NCBI RefSeq assembly: GCF_902686445.1
Contig: NC_062213.1
Span: forward strand, 41,366,741-41,430,740
From: Sciurus carolinensis
Lineage: Eukaryota; Chordata; Mammalia; Rodentia; Sciuridae
DNA: 64,000 nt
Reading direction: 5' to 3'
Position 1 is the first letter of the stretch, and every line of letters begins with the position of its first letter. This document shows positions 35,930 to 46,206 of the stretch, in pieces. A program made the position numbers and the translations under genes. Under the pieces are notes generated by a model. That model was not told the DNA's origin. It did not search any database and was given only the letters and a program-made list of their open reading frames with translations.

Positions 35930-36197
35930 TTCACTTATTCTCTTCACTTTAATAAAACAAAAGATGTGTTGAGAAGCTACTTGATTCCAAGTCCTGGGAT
36001 AGGCATTAGAGAAGAGAAAAAGAAAAGAAATAAAGTAAACATAGTGCCAGTTCTCAGGGCATTTGCAAACTTTAGTGGGAAACAACACCATAACAGGGAC
36101 TTAAAGTGTTGGGTTAAGAGGAGAGTTACCAGAGGAGGCTTCCTGGAAGAGGTGACACTAACCAGCGATGAGATGAACAGTGCTTACTCAGGTCTTT
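35930..36197 (-). repeat. L2 fragment
   Basis: 'gtgttgagaagctacttgat', 'ccaagtcctgggataggcat', 'gtgccagttctcagggcatt' and 'ggcttcctggaagaggtgac' are the reverse of the L2 3' region. Confidence 0.72.
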
Positions 36198-36529
36198 TGG
36201 TTAATGGACCTAACATCTGAGGTGGGGATGAGGTGCTTGTCACTTGCCTTCACAGTCTATATATCTGCTGTGATTTTAAGCCTGTTCTAGGGCAGATTCC
36301 CCCCAAAACATAGCCACACAGTCTGAACTTCACTATGCTCTTTACGACTTCTTTGTGGGAGAGCTTTTGATAGTATACCTTTCATATCTTGAGAATAAGG
36401 TATTTATGACCAACTCTTGGGATGTCAGGCAATGCAATGGTTGAAAATTTAATCCCGAGTCCTGAGATCACTCTAAAATCATTCATCCACCCACCTGGAG
36501 AAGGTGCTACTCCTAAAGAATACAAAGCG

Positions 36530-36649
36530 AAGCTCTTGACAGAGACCAGAGTGCTTAAAATTCAGACTAATCCAGCAACTCCACTCCTACGAATTTACCC
36601 AAGAGAAATAAAAGTGTAAGTCTACAGAAAGACTTGGACAAAAATATTC
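36530..36649 (+). mobile_element. Old L1 (L1M-type), left part of an interrupted copy
   Basis: 'gcaactccactcctacgaat' and 'acccaagagaaataaaagtg' are from the end of L1 ORF2/3' UTR. It breaks off at 'ggacaaaaatattc' and continues at 38030 with 'gaatattcacagacatttta', so one old L1 was split by later insertions. Confidence 0.78.
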
Positions 36650-37876
36650 CAATAATGAATATACTAAAAATAACTCAGGAAAACCATCCTATTGACAACA
36701 CCTCAAGAAAATAAAATACTAGGAATAAATCTAACCCAGGAGGTGAAAGACCTCTACAGTGAAACTACACAATGAAAACTACAGAATACTGAAGAAAGAA
36801 CTGGAAGACCTTGAATGGAAAGAGCTCCCATGTTCTTGAATAGGCAGAATTAATACTATAAAAATGACCATTTTATCAAAAGCAATATACAGATTCAATT
36901 AAACTGCCAATAAAATACTAATGACATTCTTTACAAATCTAGAAAGAAAAATCCTAAAATTTACTTGGAAGAATGAAAGACCCAGAATAGTCAAAGCAAT
37001 ACTGAACAAGAAGAACAATGCTACATCCCAATACATGATCTCAAATTATATTACAGAGCTATAGTAACAAAAATATCATGGTATTGACACCAAAACAGAC
37101 AAGAAGACCAATGGAATGAACTATAAGAGATTTCATATCTCTGTCTTTCTCTCTCTTCAGAATGGCAATCATCAAGAAGAAACACAATAAATGCTGGCAA
37201 GAATGTGAGGGGAAAGGTACACTCATACATTGATGGTGGGACTGCAAATTATTACAAACACTTTGGAATGCAATGTGGAGATTCTTCAAAAGAGTAGGCA
37301 TGGAACCATCATGTGACTCAGCTATCCCACTCTTTGGTATTTTTCCAGAAGAAATAGAATTGGCATACTACAGAGCCACATACACATCAATGTTTATCAC
37401 AGTGCAATTCACAATAGCCAGGTTATGGAAACAGTCCAGGTACTGGTCAACAGATTAACAGATTAAGAAAATGTGGTTTATGCATACAATGGAGTTTTAT
37501 TTAGCCATAAAGAAGAATGAAATTATGTCATTTGCTGTTAAAGGGATGGAACTGGAGAAAATTATGCTAAGTGAAATAAGCCAGACTCAAAAAGTCAAGG
37601 GTCAAATGTTTTCTCTCACATGTGGAAGATAGAGCAAATAAGGGGGAAAAAGGCACACAGAGCAGGGTGGGGATGGGGTATTAAAAATAGAAGGGAGATC
37701 AGTGGAGTAGAGAAAGGGGATTGAGAGTGAAGACTGAAGGATGGAAAAAGGGAGGAACTGTGGAATGAAATTGACCAAATTATGCTATGTGTACATATAT
37801 GAATAGACCATAGTGAATTTCACCTTTATGCATATCTATGAAGCATCAATTAAAAAACAAATAAATAAATAAATAG
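36650..37876 (+). mobile_element. Younger L1, 5'-truncated, with internal deletion
   Basis: ORF2 text runs from 'ataaatctaacccaggaggt' through 'agagctatagtaacaaaaat'. It jumps near 37116-37160 to 'aatggcaatcatcaagaaga' and then proceeds through 'ggtgggactgcaaattatta' and 'gaaataagccagactcaaaa' to the 3' UTR and an aaat-rich tail. The reading frame is broken in several places, so it is inactive. The segment between the two ORF2 parts (several hundred bases in an intact L1) is absent. Confidence 0.85.
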
Positions 37877-38029
37877 AAGGAAAATCAGTAGTGCAAAGGG
37901 AACAGGGGGAAGAAAAGGGGAGGGAAAGAGGATGTACTGGGGATTTAAATAGAGCAAATTATATTCCATGCATGTATGATTATGCCAAAATGAACCCCAC
38001 TATTACATATGCATTAACAAAAACAAAAA
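37877..38029 (+). mobile_element. Second L1 3' UTR fragment
   Basis: 'ggaaaatcagtagtgcaaag', a purine-rich stretch, 'ggatgtactggggatttaaa' and 'gcatgtatgattatgccaaa' end in an A-rich tail. This is another L1 3' end abutting the one before. The tail is followed by a second copy of the target motif (aatattc). Confidence 0.75.
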
Positions 38030-38491
38030 AGAATATTCACAGACATTTTACTCCTAAGAGTCATAAACTAAACACCACCATATGTGTACCAATTGCAGAA
38101 TGAAGAAACGAATTGCTGTATAACCATATAATGAATACTACTCATCAATTTATACAAAGAAATAACTGACAGAATAACAGGGATAAATCTCAAAAGCATT
38201 ACGTTGAGTGAAAGAAGTCAGATATGAAAGATATGATTTCACTTAAATATGAAATTTTTACAAAAGACAAAACCACAGTTCTAGGTGGCAGGTCAGTGGC
38301 TGCCAGCGGGGAAGGAGTTAGAGAAAGATATGGATTGCAAAGACCCCCAAGAGAATCTTCAGGAAAAGGAAAACACTCTCTATTAAAGTTGTAGTAGTGG
38401 CTACATTACTGTGGATATTTTCAAAATTCATTGAATTACTCATTTAAGTTTGATAAATTTAACTTATGTAAACTATACATTAATAAAACTG
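38030..38491 (+). mobile_element. Old L1 (L1M-type), resumed 3' part
   Basis: 'cacagacattttactcctaa', 'gtcataaactaaacaccacc', 'gttgagtgaaagaagtcaga' and 'ggtggcaggtcagtggctgc' then 'cttatgtaaactatacatta' are the 3' UTR of an old L1. It is cut again at aataaaactg (38482-38491), the true 3' end resuming at 38761. Confidence 0.85.
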
Positions 38492-38760
38492 AGGAGTTAG
38501 CGTTAGGGTTAGGGTTAGGTTTAGGATTAGGGTTAAGGAGGGTGGTAAGAATGGAGGAAGGATGGACTGTATAGAGGGAAAAGAGGGGTGGGAGGGGTGG
38601 GGGAAAGGGAAAAAAAACAGAATGAATCAAACAACATTACCCTATGTAAATTTATGATTACACAAATGGTATGCCTTGACTCCATGTACAAAGAGAGAAA
38701 CAACATGTATCCCATTTGTTTACAATTAAAAAAAAAAAAGAAAAAATAAATAAAAATAAA
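38492..38760 (+). mobile_element. 5'-truncated L1 3' end with telomere-like 5' junction
   Basis: The insert is flanked by exact copies of aataaaactg (38482-38491 and 38761-38770). After 44-odd bases of TTAGGG-like repeats come a purine-rich block and 'ccctatgtaaatttatgatt', 'cacaaatggtatgccttgac' and 'acatgtatcccatttgttta', then an A-rich tail, as in squirrel-type L1 3' UTRs. Confidence 0.83.
38496..38535 (+). repeat. Interstitial telomere-like repeat (TTAGGG)n
   Basis: About six degenerate units: gttagc, gttaggg, ttaggg, ttaggt, ttagga, ttaggg, tta. It lies within an intron at the 5' edge of the L1 insert, so it is not a chromosome end. Confidence 0.92.
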
Positions 38761-38788
38761 AATAAAACTGGTTTTAAAAAATAAAATG
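38761..38788 (+). mobile_element. Old L1 3' terminus, last part
   Basis: 'aataaaactggttttaaaaa' completes the old L1 3' end after the insertion, since L1M copies end in a similar aataaa...ctg-ttttaaaa text. Confidence 0.7.
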
Positions 38789-39643
38789 AACAAATTGGGC
38801 TGGGTTGAGAAACAGGTTCAAGTTGTCCCAGCTGGAAGATGTGAGTGGCATCCGGGACACTGTCAGAGCTAACACTACCCCAGCATGTGCCTCTCGAGAA
38901 CTCTTTTGCCTAAATGTTCTAGTTGAAAACCCTGACAACTCTGACTGCTCTAGTCTAAAGATGCCAATAACTCGCGCTGACCCTGCCACCCATCCTTGGG
39001 ACCAGTATCAGCCAACTCACCCAGACAACTAATGATAAATAATCCTAAACCTCTAATACGCAATCTGAAGATGGCAAAACTTTATGTTGGAGCTACTGAC
39101 TGTGGGTGGGGGGAAAGTGGTAAGGATTACACTGTGAGTCTAACTGTTCTGTACCTGGAATAGAGTCTCCTAGTTCTTCAGCTGTTACCAGTTTCCCAGA
39201 GGGACAAGGAGCTCAGCCTGTTTCTTTCTCTACATTTGAAACCATAGTTTCTGTAAAGCTAATTCACTGCTAGGGTCAACTGAGATCTGCTTTTCCATCA
39301 TTCCTGTGACCACATCCCCAAGGTTGAAGATGCCTAGTCCTAGAAGCTGGCAACTTGAGAAGGGAAAAAAGGGGTTAAACAGAAAAATGATCTTTACTGT
39401 AACACAGAAATGCTCCATCCAGCCCTGTGCAGAAGGCCTGCTCTTACATCATCGAATACTAGTGTGAACTCTGCCTTCACTCCACGGATACCATCAAAAT
39501 ATAAGCAAAAAATTTCTGAATAACTTTATTTTTGAGCTTTATTTTTAGAACTTCAATTACTACTAATAAAGATGTTTGTGCTAGAGAACTTGTGAAAGTT
39601 GTTTTGTGCACATCAGATGTCATAAACTCAAATCAGTGAGCCC
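38789..39643. other. Intronic sequence, nothing recognised
   Basis: 38800-39035 is relatively GC-rich for this window and has opposed 71-75-codon frames, but no repeat or protein was recognised. Confidence 0.4.
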
Positions 39644-39644
39644 C

Positions 39645-39800
39645 TGTAAGGCACCAAACACTGAACTGGGCTTTTTGATGTGCACTATCTATCTAGTTCT
39701 CATAATAATCCTGTTGGCTCCATATACCTATCCTATTTTTACAGATAAGTTCTCTAAAACTCAGAGACTAAGTAACTTGTCCCAGCTATTTAATATTGTT
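39645..39800 (-). repeat. MIR SINE
   Basis: 'ctcataataatcctgttggc', 'ctatttttacagataagttc' and 'ctcagagactaagtaacttg' give the reverse MIR core. Confidence 0.8.
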
Positions 39801-39894
39801 AGTATAGAGAGATTGGATATACCTCTAAGACTATTTTTTTAAAAAAACATAAAAACTGGAAACCGCACATAAACTGTGGGTTAAATTCTGTTTT

Positions 39895-40082
39895 AGTATG
39901 TACAAGGTCCTGGATTTGAATTTTTTCTTAGCCACTTACTACCGGTATGGACATAGGCAAGTGAGTTTTTCTCTAGGTCAATTTCCTGGTCTATAAAATG
40001 AAGACAATATATCCTATTTCATTGAGTTTTGAAAGATTCAACAAGAACATTTGCCAAATAAACACACTAAGTATTAGCCATT
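39895..40082 (+). repeat. MIR SINE
   Basis: 'aaggtcctggatttgaattt', 'agccacttactaccggtatg', 'gtcaatttcctggtctataa' and 'aacacactaagtattagcca' are forward MIR. It ends about 320 bp from the CPQ donor. Confidence 0.78.
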
Positions 40083-40393
40083 GATATGATCTCAAATGCC
40101 CAGCTGGCTCCAAATGGAATGAATCTAACACATATGCACAATATGTGTACGCTCTCAATTGTTCAGAGGTTGAATTCCACACCATGGATCTCACTCTGCT
40201 TTTCAATTTGTCTTGTCCTTCTCCAATGCAATGAAAGTTTTAATGGGAACATAGGTAGAGAGATAGAGATTTTTAGTCTTTAATGAGTCTATGAGGACCA
40301 TCTCCACAAACATGTGCTCTCTCTCCCCCAGATGATCTCTAAAAATGCAAACTTGACCAGAACACCCTATTCCCAGACAACCCATCCCACTCC
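40083..40393. other. Intron just 3' of the CPQ exon
   Basis: No repeat recognised. Minus-strand frames here read out of the exon or are chance. Confidence 0.5.
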
Positions 40394-40402
40394 TTCATGT
40401 AC
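40394..40402 (-). promoter_or_regulatory. CPQ: Splice donor of the CPQ exon
   Basis: On the minus strand the exon ends CAG and the intron begins gtacatgaa. CAG/gta is a good donor core, although the bases after gta depart from the gtaagt ideal. It falls exactly where the match to CPQ stops (after Pro-Glu-Gln). Confidence 0.88.
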
Positions 40403-40599
40403 CTGCTCTGGATATTTGCTCCCAGTGATCTCTGCTACAGTGTTGAAGGAATCAGTATCTGGGTAGGTCTTTGCTCCCATCTTCAGTTGAATAACAATCG
40501 TGTTTCCATTAGAAGCCATTCTTGACATCATTTCTGCGTCTTCCACAGTAATACAGGCTGTTGGGATCCTAGGCACACCATCCTGGTATTCCTGAATAC
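40403..40599 (-). CDS. CPQ: Carboxypeptidase Q, one internal coding exon
   Basis: The 197-bp exon supplies two bases completing a split codon (probably Gly) and then 65 codons, starting IQEYQDGVPRIPT and ending ITGSKYPEQ. It contains the stretches TACITVEDAEMMSRMAS and KMGAKTYPDTDSFNTVAEI, which I recognise as vertebrate carboxypeptidase Q (plasma glutamate carboxypeptidase), a secreted/lysosomal dizinc dipeptidase of family M28. In the human protein of about 470 residues this is roughly residues 218-283. The exon spans the end of the PA-like insert and the strand leading back into the peptidase core, and it stops just before the segment carrying the first zinc-binding His, so it holds no metal ligand. 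The upstream junction is phase 1 and the downstream junction phase 0. There is no internal stop or frameshift, so I see no sign of a pseudogene. The codons read past 40403 in the open frame (VHEGVGWVVWE) are intron. An N and an N-T stand where I recall H and I-K in human (SNGNTIV). Identity is strong; only this exon is visible. Confidence 0.95.
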
Positions 40600-40625
40600 C
40601 TGTGTGAGGACTTGGGAAAAGAAGC
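40600..40625 (-). promoter_or_regulatory. CPQ: Splice acceptor of the CPQ exon
   Basis: Read on the minus strand the sequence is cttcttttcccaagtcctca followed by cacag and then the exon. The pyrimidine-rich tract is interrupted by a few purines. The AG occupies 40601-40600 and the next base, 40599, begins the exon, which fits the codon phase required by the protein. Branch-point candidates lie further upstream but none is clearly best. Confidence 0.9.
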
Positions 40626-41578
40626 CACAGGTTACCTTGAAAGTAAGTGAAAATGGACCAGAAACTTTTGCATATTAACCTTTGACTCTTATGTGGAGGC
40701 TTTAAAATTTCAATTTAATAATTATCTCACTGAAAACGTTACAAGAATTTTTTTGATAAGTTGAATGATCATTTTGAGTTTCAAATTGCCACAGACTCTG
40801 AAGGACATTAACAGTGCTTTCATGACCAAGAGGACATGTGGATAGGAAATAAAGGAGCTCTGAAGTTCGTTAAGGGTACAGACCAGAAGATCCACGTGCT
40901 TGGAAGAAAATACTGTCAGTCCTGTGATCACTGACTGACACTGGGGCTCTTTCCATCCAAGGTAAGCTTCAAATATATAGCCCTGTGCTGTTGGTAGAAG
41001 ACTGCACAGGAAAACTATAGAAAAATATGCAAGGAAATATTTGTGCTCCTACGAGGAAAAGGCTGAAGGAACCTAGATCCAGCTACTCAAAATACTTACA
41101 CTGGAATCTGTGTTAATGTACTGTTCATTCGACCTCTGTATCTGCTAATGAAGTTCATCAAAATCATTTTCTAAAACTGCATGTTCCAACTGTCCCTTTT
41201 TATACTTGGGATACAGCTCCAGACCCTCTCAGACCACAGTTCTTCCCAGACCAAGACCATAGCCCAGCTTCTGCATGCATAACACAGCCTATTAGTCTGT
41301 TTCCATCTTCTGTTGAAACGGAAGATAAAAGTCTTTTGATTTTTTTTTCCCTATTCACCTATTTGTTTTGAGCTGTCTCACATGTTCAGGGAAGCCCTTC
41401 TCCACTCAACCATGATATCTTTCTCTCTGTGGATGAGAGTCTGAAGCTTCTCTCCCATAGGAGTGACTCCAAGCCACATACACAAACAATAATCCTGTTT
41501 TATATGTAACCAATTTCTTGGTATGACTGCTTTGTTCTGACCATATTTCAGAAAACTGTTTACTGAGGGAAATTGCAT
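40626..41578. other. Intron just 5' of the CPQ exon
   Basis: No repeat or second exon recognised. A T run at about 41340-41349. Confidence 0.5.
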
Positions 41579-41579
41579 A

Positions 41580-41830
41580 GCAAAATGGTTAAGAACAGAG
41601 GCTCTGGAACAAGATTATGTGGATTCAAATCTGATCTATGCCATTTAATGCTAATTGTCCTTGGGCAAATCACCCACATCTTTGTTTCAGGAGCTTCTTC
41701 TATTTAAAAAGGTGATAATAATAGTACATATTTCATAGAATTATTTTCAGACTGAATCAATTTCCACAAGTAAATAAATTACCCTAGAACATAGTAATAC
41801 TTCAATAAATGTTAAATATTTATTAACGTG
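41580..41830 (+). repeat. MIR SINE, near full length
   Basis: 'gcaaaatggttaagaacaga', 'ggctctggaacaagattatg', 'atgccatttaatgctaattg', 'tccttgggcaaatcacccac' and 'aatacttcaataaatgttaa' run head to tail. Confidence 0.92.
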
Positions 41831-42024
41831 CTTATTACATATCTCTGCAGAGACTGACTAATCTCTAGTCATTAGCACCATCTGAATATACCCTCTATGG
41901 CTATTTCCTAAATTTTGACTGCAAATGTTATTATTCATCAAAAAAAAATTACTTATAAGTTCAGAACTGAGAACAGAGAGACCCTGAACCTGAATCCTTG
42001 CTTGGGAATGTGTGTCACTGACTC

Positions 42025-42268
42025 CAACGCCTGGTTCAGGCTCTGGAGTCACAAAACCACAAATCTTGGTTCCAGCTTTTTCTACCTGCATGATATTCAA
42101 GCAACTCAGATTACATCTTTGTTTTCCCCCACCTGTAAAACAGGGAATAATCTTAGTATTAATCTCATAATCTTGCTATGAGGAATAAAAGATAGTATAC
42201 ACAAAGGATTTAAGACAGTGTTTGGCACATAGTGATTACTTAGTAAACATTAGTTGTTATTATTTCTT
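42025..42268 (+). repeat. MIR SINE, near full length
   Basis: 'ggttcaggctctggagtcac', 'gcatgatattcaagcaactc', 'cccacctgtaaaacagggaa', 'cagtgtttggcacatagtga' and 'ttacttagtaaacattagtt' are in forward order. Confidence 0.88.
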
Positions 42269-42828
42269 CAGCACAGAGTTTTCCCACTGAGTTGGTAGAA
42301 TGATTAATGAAATTGAAAATTACCTTGCAACATGTAGGAAGACAATCTAAATATTTATTACTCATATGTGATGTCTGGGATTCAACAAAGTCCCCTTGTT
42401 CTCAGACTCTTTCTCAAGAGAAGATCTGTTTAACTTCTTAATAGGCTCTTTAAATACTATTTCTAGACTAGTTTGTACTAGTAAGTTATAGGTAAGGGTG
42501 CATACAGGGGTCTAGTGAGTCAGGTTGTACCCGTGGCTCCCCTGGGAGAAATGACACTGAAAGGTATCTTCTAGCCATGATTCTAAATTCAAAATATAAA
42601 GGCCTTTCAATTTTTTCTGCAATTAAATACATCTTCCCTGGTGAACACTTCATTGTTTAGTATAACAGGACAAAATAAAGACTCAGGGTTTTTTTGGAAT
42701 CTTATAATTTCACTGTAGTGAAATTGTCCTAGAGGAAACGATTGGCATAAACACCACCTTTATGCCTTCATTTATATGCTCTGCAATGTAACAGTAGCAA
42801 AGTGTAAACTACCAAGGAAGTGGTTAAA
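42269..42828. other. Intronic sequence, nothing recognised
   Basis: AT-rich, with no nameable repeat before the L1 begins. Confidence 0.4.
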
Positions 42829-42829
42829 A

Positions 42830-45080
42830 AATCAAGGCAAAAATTACATGATCATCTACATAGAGGCAGAAAAAGTCATCAACAAAATTCAACATCCCCT
42901 CATGATAAAAGCCCTGAAGGCACCAGGTTTAGAAGGATTTGTGCCAACATATTAAGGGCTATATAGGAAAAACCCATAGTCAACATCATACAAAATGGGG
43001 AAAAACTGAAAAAATTTCTTCCAAAATTAGGACCAAGACAAGGAGGTCTGCTTTCACCATTCCAATTCAATATAGTACTTGAATTTTAGCCAGAGCAATT
43101 AGGCAAGAGAAAAAGTAAAAGAGAAATAAACAGGAAAGAAAGAAATGAAATTATCCCTATTTTAAGATGACATAATCCTAAACTTAGAAGACCCTAAAGG
43201 TTCTTCCAGAAGAATTTGAGAGCTGATAAACAAATTCAGCAAAGTAGCAGGATGCAAAATCAACCTATGAAAAAACCAATAACTCTTTTTATACTCCAAT
43301 TATGAACCCACTGAGAAAGATATAGTGAAAACAATTTCCTTCATAACAGCTTCCAAAAAATAAAACAAAGATAGAAATAAACCTAAACAAGAGGTTGAAA
43401 GACCTCTACAGTGAAAATTACATAACACTGAAGAAAGAAATTGAAGAGATTAGAAGATGGAAAACTTTCCATCTTCATGGATCAACTAAAACCATATTGC
43501 TAAAAAGGCCACATTACCAAAAGTGATCCAGAGATTCAATGTGGTCCCCACCCAAAAGCCAATGATATTCTTCACAGAATTAAAAAAAAAATCATAAATT
43601 CATATGAAAGCAAAAACAATCCCAAATAGTCAAAACAATATTGAACAAACAGAAATGTTGGGCAAATCAAATACTGGATTTCAAAAGATCCTACAGAGCC
43701 ATAGTAACAAAACCAGCATGATTCTGGCATAATAAGAGACACACAGATCAATGGAATAGAATAGAGAATACAGAGGCAAACTCACACAGCTATAGTCATT
43801 TGATTCTTGATAAACGTGCCAAAAGATTTGCTAAAGAAAAGATAGACTCATTAACAAAGTGGTGCTGGTAAAACTGGGTATTCATATGTGATGGATCTAG
43901 AGCCCTCTCTCTCTCACCTTGTACAAGAATAGACTCAAAATGGATCAAAGAATGAAATGTAAGATCACCAGCTTTGCAAGTTCTAGAAGAAAACAGGAAA
44001 AACACTCCAAGACAGGCACAGGCAATGACTTCCTGAATAGGACACCAATAGTTCAAGAAATCATAGCAAGAATAGACAAAGGGGTAAGTATAAATTAAGA
44101 CACTCATGCAGAGCACAGGAAACCAATAAGAGAGGGAAGAGACAATCTAAAGAATGGGAGAAAATCTGTATGGCTACTCTTTACACAGAGAATTAATATC
44201 CAAAATATATAAAGAACCCAAAAATCTTAACACCAAAAAAAAAAATAACCCCACCAATAAATGGGCACTCTCAAAAGAAGGCACTTTAAGAAGAAATACA
44301 AATGGCCAATAATTATGTGAAAGAATGTTCAACATCTTTAGCCATAGGAAAAATGCAAATAAAAGATACACAAACAATGCAAAATCAAACAACCATACAA
44401 CAACAACAACAACAAAACAGTAAGTGCTGGTGAGGATACACGGGAAAAGAAACCCTTCCACACTATTGGTGGGAGTGTACATTATTAGTGCAGTTGCTAT
44501 GGAAATCAATATGGAAGTCCCTCAAAAAACTAAAAATAGAATTATCATATGCTCCAGCTATACTACTCCTTGATATAAACCCAAAGGAATTCATGCTAGC
44601 ATACTATAGTGATACCAGTTCACCCATGTTTATTGTGGTACAATTCCAATAGACAAGTTATGGAATCAGCCTAGATGCCATCAACACCTAGTGCCCTTGT
44701 AGCTCACTTTTCCTCCATCCCTGCTTCTTTCCCACCCTCTATATGTATTTCAGCTATTAAGGATGAAGTAGTGTCATTTGCAGGAAAATGGATGGGATCA
44801 GAGATCATAATGTTAAGCCAAATAAGACAAACACAGAAGGGCAAGTATCACATTTTCCCTTGTGGAATCTAGAGGGGGAAATCTTTTGTTTTTCCTGTGT
44901 TTTCTTCTATCTATGACAGTACCCGAGAGACTATATTGGAAAGAAGGAGGGTGATCAAAAGTAGGGTGAGGAGAAGGGTAAGGAAGGTGGATATGATTAA
45001 AGTGTGTTATTTGCAGACACAAAATCCACAATGAAACTGATTATTCTATATAATTAAAATGCACTAAAAAAGGGAACATT
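42830..45080 (+). mobile_element. L1, ORF2 from the reverse-transcriptase region to the 3' end
   Basis: It enters ORF2 at 'tacatgatcatctacataga' and 'aaaatggggaaaaactgaaa', passes 'ctgaagaaagaaattgaaga', 'ggtgctggtaaaactgggta' and 'ttggtgggagtgtacattat', and ends in the 3' UTR near 'ataattaaaatgcactaaaa'. Stops and frameshifts interrupt every ORF2 frame, so no catalytic protein can be made. Open frames on either strand here are relics. A (CAA)n patch lies near 44399-44416. Confidence 0.88.
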
Positions 45081-45081
45081 T

Positions 45082-45638
45082 GAAGATTAATACCAGTTCT
45101 TCATAAATACTTCCAAAAAAGAGCAAATGAGGGAACACATTCCAACTCATTCTACAAGGTCACTTTGTCTATCAAAACTAAACAAAAGAAACTAGAAGAA
45201 AATAAAACTACAAACCAATATGGCTCATGGATATAAATGCAAGAAATCCCCAGTAAAATATTAGCAATATAAGAAAAGGATTGCAAAGTATGACAAATGG
45301 GAGTTAATTCAGTAATGCAAGGTTAGTCTAACATCCAAAAATTAATCAATATTACCAAAATAATACCAAGTAATGCATCATATTAAAATAATAAAGGACA
45401 AAAATCACATGATCACCTCAACAGATGTTGAAAAAACATTTGACGATATCTAAAATCAGTTCTTGATGAAAACATTGATCAAGGACTAAAGTTGAAAAGA
45501 AAGAGTTAAAACTCTCTATTCACAAATGGCATGATCCATGTTTAGAAAATCTAAGGAATACACATACACAAACACACAATTAACAAGTTCAGCAAGGTTT
45601 TAGGGTACAAGATCAACATACACAAAGTAATTATACCA
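45082..45638 (+). mobile_element. Older L1, first segment (RT region)
   Basis: 'acacattccaactcattcta', 'caaggttagtctaacatcca', 'catgatcacctcaacagatg' and 'caagttcagcaaggttttag' give a second, more diverged L1 ORF2 starting right after the tail of the previous one. It is interrupted by an LTR at 45639. Confidence 0.82.
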
Positions 45639-46066
45639 TGGTGTATCAGCCATCCTTTCTATAACAAAATACCTGAGGCACCTAAATTTAAAAAGAGAAA
45701 AAGGTTAAAAGGTTGTTTAGGTCAGTTTTGGAGGTTCAAGGGCATGGCACCTATATTGACTCAGTTCTGGTAAGGACCTCATGGTAAATGGCAAATGGTA
45801 GTGCAAGAGTGGGAACAAACAAGTGATCAGGTCTTAAATCAGAAGCAAAGAGGATGGAAGAGTCAGCCTTGCTCTTTTAAAATAGACCTCTCTAAACAAT
45901 TACCAAAAGGGTCCAATAGGAATACCTCATGCCCCCAATATTTCTAAGGACCTCCAACTATCCTCCACCCCTTAAGGTGTCTACCACTTCTCAATAGCTC
46001 CCCTCTGAGGACCAGGTTACCTACACGTGAACCTTTAGGAGGACACAAACCATATGCAAACAGTAG
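45639..46066 (-). repeat. MaLR-type LTR nested in old L1
   Basis: Reverse LTR with 'atcctttctataacaaaata', 'ggttcaagggcatggcacct', 'aatatttctaaggacctcca' and, at its 5' end, 'aggacacaaaccatatgcaa'. Both L1 flanks are in the same orientation and read on into each other. Confidence 0.75.
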
Positions 46067-46206
46067 CAAGGGGCAATGAACAATACAACAGTAACAAAGG
46101 GGTAGAAAGCAATCTGAAAATAAGTCAACAGTGCCATGAACACTAGTAACAAAATAGTAAACTACTACAAATAAATTTAACAAAGGAAGCATGAGGTTTA
46201 CATCTT
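46067..46206 (+). mobile_element. Older L1, middle segment
   Basis: A short island between the two LTRs. 'ctacaaataaatttaacaaa' then 'ggaagcatgagg' corresponds to the L1 ORF2 stretch that normally reads aataaatttaaccaaggagg. It is degenerate. Confidence 0.62.

Larger units (their letters stand above)
1..40402 (-). other. CPQ: CPQ intron 3' of the exon (partial, continues past the left edge)
   Basis: This is inferred from the strand and completeness of the exon at 40403-40599. Over 40 kb holds no further recognisable CPQ exon. The segment with the zinc-binding His should be in the next exon and was not seen, so it must lie beyond the window. CPQ in other mammals has very long introns, which agrees. 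Confidence 0.8.

Noticed and set aside
37116..37161. A real exon boundary of an unknown gene
   Set aside because: The sequence after the acceptor-like cag is L1 ORF2, and its frames are broken.
38496..38535. Chromosome end or a telomeric fusion point
   Set aside because: Only about 40 bp of degenerate units, enclosed inside an L1 insertion with a duplicated target on both sides.
43453..43476. 11-bp perfect palindrome (gaagatggaaa, 2-nt loop)
   Set aside because: It lies in L1 ORF2 where similar text is normal, and one or two substitutions explain it.
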